Below are positions 59,544-64,000 of a stretch of DNA of 64,000 bases, one piece after another. The stretch covers positions 213,342,001 to 213,406,000 of the forward strand of contig JBITNC010000001.1 of NCBI GenBank assembly GCA_050084985.1. Reading direction: 5' to 3'. The stretch's first letter is position 1; each line of letters begins with the position of its first letter. Under the pieces are notes generated by a model that did not search any database, had not been told where the DNA came from, and saw only the letters and a program-made list of their open reading frames with translations. Made by a program: the position numbers and the translations under genes. The DNA comes from Nageia nagi. Lineage: Eukaryota; Pinophyta.

Positions 59544-59594
59544 ATGAGTATTTATCCTAAAAAGATAACCTAACATGATCTAATTTGGATCAAC
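59544..59594 (-). repeat. TSD of F plus displaced end of the 5' LTR of element E
   Basis: ATGAG (59544-59548) is the right target-site duplication of F. The next 46 bases align without gaps to the last 46 bases of the LTR at 24256-24301, with about 26 identities by hand, including ATGAT and TAATT. It therefore looks like the LTR end of element E cut off by F, strongly diverged. Confidence 0.5.
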
Positions 59595-59812
59595 TAAGAT
59601 CTCTATGAAGTTATATCTTAATATAGGCTACTACTATATTATAGTTATCAAAGAGGATGTAGATAAGATAATGTGTGTAACTTGATATGGTTTCTTTGAC
59701 TTTATAGTCATGCCATTTGGGTTGTATAATACTCCAATAATGTTTTATATACTCATGAATTACATTTTCCACCCATACTTGGATAAGTTTGTGCTAGTTT
59801 ACTTGGATAATC
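59595..59812 (+). pseudogene. Reverse transcriptase fragment, + strand, unassigned element
   Basis: The plus strand reads 'VIKEDVDKIMCVT', a stop, then 'YGFFDFIVMPFGLYNTPIMF', 'HPYLDKFVLVYLD', the central part of a gypsy RT up to the first Asp of the active site. It is cut at about 59812 by element H. No LTR or other domain of this element is in the window. Confidence 0.7.
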
Positions 59813-60937
59813 GAATTTGAACTGCATCAAGATTAAATGAACAATGTGTTGAACTAAACAAAAAACTAAAATCTAATACCACTTGATTATGATAAATTTT
59901 TGGAACACAATAATCTAAGTGGTCATATGTCACGGTTTGTGTGATTGAGATGAGTCGTTCTCGATATCTTAAAGTCAGGTTGTGAGTATAATCAACCATT
60001 ATTTTGGGCTTTTCTATAGGCCACAGAAGATAGAAATATATCATTAAATCATATTCTGATTTAGGAGAACACCATAACTCAAAGGCATTGATACAAATGA
60101 TAACTTGATACCCATTTATTTTGACATCCCAACCATAAGATTCACGTGTATCATAAAATGTCAAGGCTAATTTTTGTTGTATTTTTGTAGGCATGGAAAA
60201 AACATTTGAGTACAAAGGAGTAGGGGCGTTATGAATAACTTTCATAAAGATGTCTTTATCATACCTATTTTTGAACCCTAGAAGATAACTTCCATTATTC
60301 TATACTCTACATTCTTTTGACAGTCTTTCGATGATCTCATTTCTAACCTTTATTTAACTTATCATTTTAAGTTCAGCAATATGACAAGCTTGCCTTTTCT
60401 CTAACTTTCATTCCCAAATTATGTGTCACATTTGCATGCGAGAACATCTGTGAATTTTCCTATAGTATTGTTGTGGTGTTCTAGGAGGACAAGCCACAAA
60501 AGTATTTGAAAAGTCATAAATCACCCTTTTATGAGGTAAATAATGTAAGATTTCATCCATCCATTCTAGGCTTTTGGTTAATTGTTCAATGTATTTTAGC
60601 CTAGCTAAAAGAGTGAATACTCAGTTAATTGACAATTTATGATAATCTTTGGTATTCCATAAGGCCATTGTAAGCAAAAAGCCATTATTCTTTATGATAT
60701 TCTTTCCATATGGGTGAAATAGATTTGTGGATCTAAAATAATGCTTACTTCGTATCCACACAAAGTGACTCCCCAATCATTATTCCTAACACAAAACATA
60801 TGAAATGTTCTTTTATATTGTTCATCAATAGTCAATTGTAAATAATTTAAAATATTAAGATCAAATCTATGTTTTAAATATGTCAATGCTAAATCACCTG
60901 GATATCTGGGTGGTGGAAATCATACTTATGGTGGCAT
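59813..60937 (-). pseudogene. Sense extra ORF of element H (truncated)
   Basis: ATG at 60935-60937 ('MPP', then two stops, 'FPPPRYPGD'), followed by the same blocks as in element G: 'LQLTIDEQYKRTFHMF', 'ESYGWDVKINGYQVIICI' and 'AFELWCSP'. A long open piece runs from 60245. One frameshift lies between 60692 and 60245. Near the end the frame stays open where G has TGA ('RYRERLISITQ'). It shows what the protein looked like before decay in G, as far as 'SSTHCSFN'. Function unknown. Confidence 0.6.
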
Positions 60938-61082
60938 TATGCTACCTTCAGTAGATTCCTTTGCCAGATTCATCCTTTCTATTTTAATCATTAATATTTG
61001 ACAAATATTAATACTTTTATTTATTTATTAATTTAACAATAAAATGAAAGAAAGCTAATGTACACACACATTTTCTTTTTTA

Positions 61083-62190
61083 TGTATAGAAGGGTCGAAG
61101 ATGCATGATATTTATAGGTTCATGCTCTTCATTTCCTTATAAATCTGATAAATGATAAGTTCCTCTACTAAATTTTTTCTTAATGATATATGGTCCTAAC
61201 CAATTTGGAGCAAACTTATCTCTAAGTTGTCGTTCTTTTCGTGAAGTTTGTTGATTTTCTTTTAAAACCAAATCACCTATTTTGAATTCATGAATTAGAT
61301 CCCTTTTATCAAAAGCTCATTTTATCCTTTTCTGATAAACATGCATATGCTCTAAAGTATTAATACATTTTTCATCTAAAAGTAACAATTGATCTAAGCG
61401 AGTCTGTCTTGTTTCTTCATCAGAATTTTGCTCACTCAGATTTACTCTAAGGGATGGTATCTCAAGTTCTATAGGTAGGATAGCTTCTATTCCGTACACT
61501 AAAGAGAATGGTGTTGCCCCAATAGGAGTGCGTACACTAGTACGATAACCCCATAAGGCTTTTGGTATTTGAATATGCCAATCTCTATGAGAATCATTTA
61601 CTATTTTTGCTAAGATGTTTCGAATAGTTTTATTAGTAGCCTCTACCTGTCCATTGCCTTATGGATAATAAGGAGTGGAAAAACTTTGTTTAATCTTATA
61701 CTTATCACATATTTGTTTTACATCCTTATTTTTAATTTTTTTTCCATTATCCATAATTAATTGATTTGGCACACCAAATCTACATATAATATAATTTTCT
61801 ATAAAATTCACGATTCATGAGCCAATAGTGGAAGTCATGGGAATAGCCTCTACCCATTTGGTAAAATATTCATTCGTTGTAATTATGAACTTATGTCCAC
61901 TAGAAGATGTAGGTGTAATTTGTCCTATTAAATCTAATGCCCATTTAGAGAATGGCCAAAGTGATTGTATAGGATGTAGTTCTTGAGATGGTTATGAAAA
62001 TAAATGAGCATATTGTTGACATTTAAAACATTTTTTAACATATTCACAACAATCTTTTTCCATAGTTGGCCAATAATACCCCCTTTGTATTAATCATTTT
62101 ACAATTGCAACACCATTAAAATGTCCTCCACATGTTCCATCATGGGCAGAAGATATAGCCTTTTTAACATCATTCCATTCAAGACATCTG
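61083..62190 (-). pseudogene. Integrase of element H
   Basis: Zinc-binding residues are kept: 'HDGTCGGHFNG' and 'CFKCQQYAH'. Catalytic D, D and E are seen in 'WALDLIGQI', 'LIMDNGKK' and 'GQVEATNK'. The C-terminal part has 'ERQLRDKFAPNWLGPYII' and ends 'INIMHLRPFYT'. It has fewer damaging changes than the integrase of G, though stops remain (for example after 'YQKRIK' at 61317). Confidence 0.82.
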
Positions 62191-62390
62191 AGTAAAATAC
62201 CATTAAAATTTCATCGATGTAAAATGTCCCCTAACAAACAATATTTAGTTGCTTTAATTTTAAAAGCTCATCGTGTTGATTTATTAAGGTTTGTAGGAAG
62301 ATTTCCAAATTTTAAAAAGTCTATCAATTCTTTGTACCAATTATCTTTATCATTTATGTCAATATTTAATACATTTTTTTCTTCATCTTC

Positions 62391-62936
62391 CTATTGTAAC
62401 GATGATTGAGATAATTGAATTATCTCAACTTGAATTGAAGATTGTTTAGGATCCTTTGGGATAAGAGATCTAATAGAAGCCATAGCATCTGCAAATCTAT
62501 TAGATGATCTTGGTGCTGCTATAATAAATCGATCAAAAGATTTTAATAATTCTTCAACTAACACTTTATACTTTTGAAGTAAAGGCTCTTTACATTGATA
62601 AATTCCTTTCAATTGATTTACAATGAGTAAAGAATCTCCAATAAGTTTTATTCTTTTAAGTTTTAATTTAATAGTAGTTTTTAATGCTAATATCAAAGCT
62701 TCATATTCCATATTATTATTAGTACAAGGAAATTTTAGTTTGAATGAATAAGGTATAGGGATACCTTGCGGTGTTATGAATACAACACCTGCTCCACCAC
62801 CTTGTTCACATCGAGAACCATCAAAGTGTATTATCATATCCCAATCATTTTCAAGTTTTATAGGTATTTCAATTTGATCTAATTGAAACACTCTATCATC
62901 AGGTAATTCAATGACAAGTGGTTTATCATCTTGCAA
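62391..62936 (-). pseudogene. Archaeal-type RNase H of element H
   Basis: A 181-residue open stretch matching the domain of G: 'IHFDGSRCEQGGGAG', 'NNNMEYEALILAL', 'LIGDSLLIVNQLKG' and 'SNRFADAMAS', so all four acidic sites are kept. It sits between RNase H and integrase as in G. Confidence 0.85.
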
Positions 62937-63600
62937 TGGGGCCTCAGCAAGATAATCAGCAATTACTTATCCGTTTATTGACTTTTGTCCAATAAAATGT
63001 AAATCAAATTTAGTTAAGTGCATTATCCACTTTATAGTTCTTGAATTTTGATAAGTTTTATTCAACATATATTTCAATGGATCTACTTTAGAAATGACAT
63101 ATGTTGTATGATTAAGCATATAATGTCAAAGTTTTTTAGTAGCAAAAACAACATCAAGACATAATTTTTCCAAATATATATACTTAATCTCGTAGCTCAC
63201 TAGGGTTCTACTCAAATAATATATAGCTTGCTCTTTATTATGTTCATTCTTTTGAGCAAGCATTGTCCCTAAGGCGGTTTTAGTAGCTAAAATATATAAC
63301 AAAAAGGGGACATCTTTTCTTGGTGAACTTAAGACAGGAGGAGATAATAAATATCTTTTAATTTCATCGAATGCATCTTGTTGCTCTTTTCCCCAATGAT
63401 ATTCTATCCCCTTTTTTAATAATTTTGTAAATGGTTTACATTTATCAGAAAGTTGAGCTATAAACCTTCTAATGGCTTGTAACTTACCCTCTAAACTCTT
63501 TAATTGTTTTAGATTTGCAAGAGGTGGCATATCTACTACTGCCTTCACTTTTCTAGGATCTATTTCAATTCCTCGTTGAGACATAATAAATCCTAATAAT
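62937..63600 (-). pseudogene. RNase H and connection domain of element H
   Basis: 'MSQRGIEIDPRKVKAVVDM' and 'LKSLEGKLQAIRRFI' (connection), then 'ILATKTALGTMLAQ', 'AIYYLSRTLVSYE' and 'LEKLCLDVVFATKKL'. The usual catalytic Asp near 'A-x-D-x-A-L-G' is Lys, as expected if the ordinary RNase H is degenerate in elements with a second RNase H. One stop at 63126. Confidence 0.8.
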
Positions 63601-64000
63601 TTTCTTGAAGTTACACCAAAAACACATTTTTTTTGGATTTAACCTTACTTTATGTTCTAATAATCTATCTAAGACTTTAATTAGATCTTTTCCATGATCT
63701 ACTCGATATTTAGATCTAACCAACAAATCATTGACATAATCTTCTACTATGTCGTGCATATAGTCATGGAATATATAAGTCATAGCTCTTTGATAAGTTG
63801 CCCCGACATTTTTCAATCCAAAAGGCATAACTTTATAACAAAAAGTACCCCAAGGAGTTATAAAAGCCATTTTATGTTGATCTTTAGTAGCTATTTTTAT
63901 TTGATTATAACTAGAAAACCTGTCCATCAATGATAACATATCATGTCCTGCTGTTGAATATACTAGATTTTCAATGCTAGGTAGTGGGAAATCATCTTTA
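63585..64000 (-). pseudogene. Reverse transcriptase of element H (continues beyond window)
   Basis: 'GYNQIKIA'-like 'SYNQIKIATKDQHKMAF', 'GTFCYKVMPFGLKNVGATYQ', then the active site 'EDYVNDLLVRSKY' (about 63730). The YVDD motif is YVND, so a catalytic Asp is lost. 'LLEHKVRLNPKKM' follows. The N-terminal part of the RT lies past the window end. Confidence 0.85.

Larger units (their letters stand above)
59813..64000 (-). mobile_element. Element H: truncated copy of the G family
   Basis: From 59813 to the window end the minus strand matches 41300-45450 of element G in unbroken order: sense extra ORF, integrase, archaeal RNase H, RNase H and RT. The left end stops inside the extra ORF region, so the 3' LTR, antisense PMD and PPT are missing on this side. 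The rest continues beyond the window. Confidence 0.9.

Noticed and set aside
1-64000. tRNA, rRNA, organelle inserts or bacterial-type operons
   Set aside because: No cloverleaf arm or rRNA core sequence was noticed, and every recognisable protein is retrotransposon-derived.

Overview
Organism and overall character. The window is AT-rich plant nuclear DNA, depleted in CpG, and I found no host gene, tRNA or rRNA in it. It is a stack of decayed Ty3/gypsy LTR retrotransposons and their fragments. Most reading frames are broken by TGA and TAA where CGA and CAA codons are expected, the pattern left by cytosine methylation and deamination. Abundant Tat-type elements and large size point to a repeat-rich seed plant. 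A gymnosperm is my best guess, with low confidence.

Layout (my labels A-H). A (about 460-4235, + strand): 3' part of an element with an antisense plant-mobile-domain (PMD) pseudogene, a polypurine tract (PPT) and a 3' LTR. B (about 4240-11073, - strand): gag-only element with its 5' LTR at 10330-11073 and the C-terminal half of an antisense PMD ORF. It also holds two large palindromes and a 24-bp tandem array. C (12408-23589, + strand): the same family as B in opposite orientation, with 5' LTR, gag, antisense PMD and a truncated 3' LTR. D (about 13683-16996, - strand) sits inside the gag of C. E (from 23590, - strand): chromovirus-like gag-pol with two LTRs; its right LTR is split by F. F (29537-59543, - strand): Tat-type element with a target-site duplication (TSD) ATGAG. 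It carries a large extra ORF after integrase and an archaeal-type RNase H placed before the reverse transcriptase. F is split by G (35361-53166, - strand, 17.8 kb, TSD CATAT), a complete Tat/Ogre-like element. G has gag, protease, RT, RNase H, archaeal RNase H, integrase, a sense extra ORF, an antisense spliced PMD ORF, PPT and PBS. H (59813 to the window end, - strand) is a truncated copy of the G family. A + strand RT fragment (59595-59812) lies between E/F and H.

How the parts relate. The nesting order C, then E, then F, then G gives relative ages, and G is youngest: its LTRs differ by about 6 percent on a hand count. The recurring unusual theme is the antisense PMD ORF near the 3' LTR in four elements (A, B, C, G), with a small first exon and GT-AG intron readable in G. 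A second theme is unrecognised sense ORFs between integrase and the 3' LTR (F and the G/H family). Nothing here looks fully functional: catalytic residues are lost in E, F and H, and all polyproteins carry stops.
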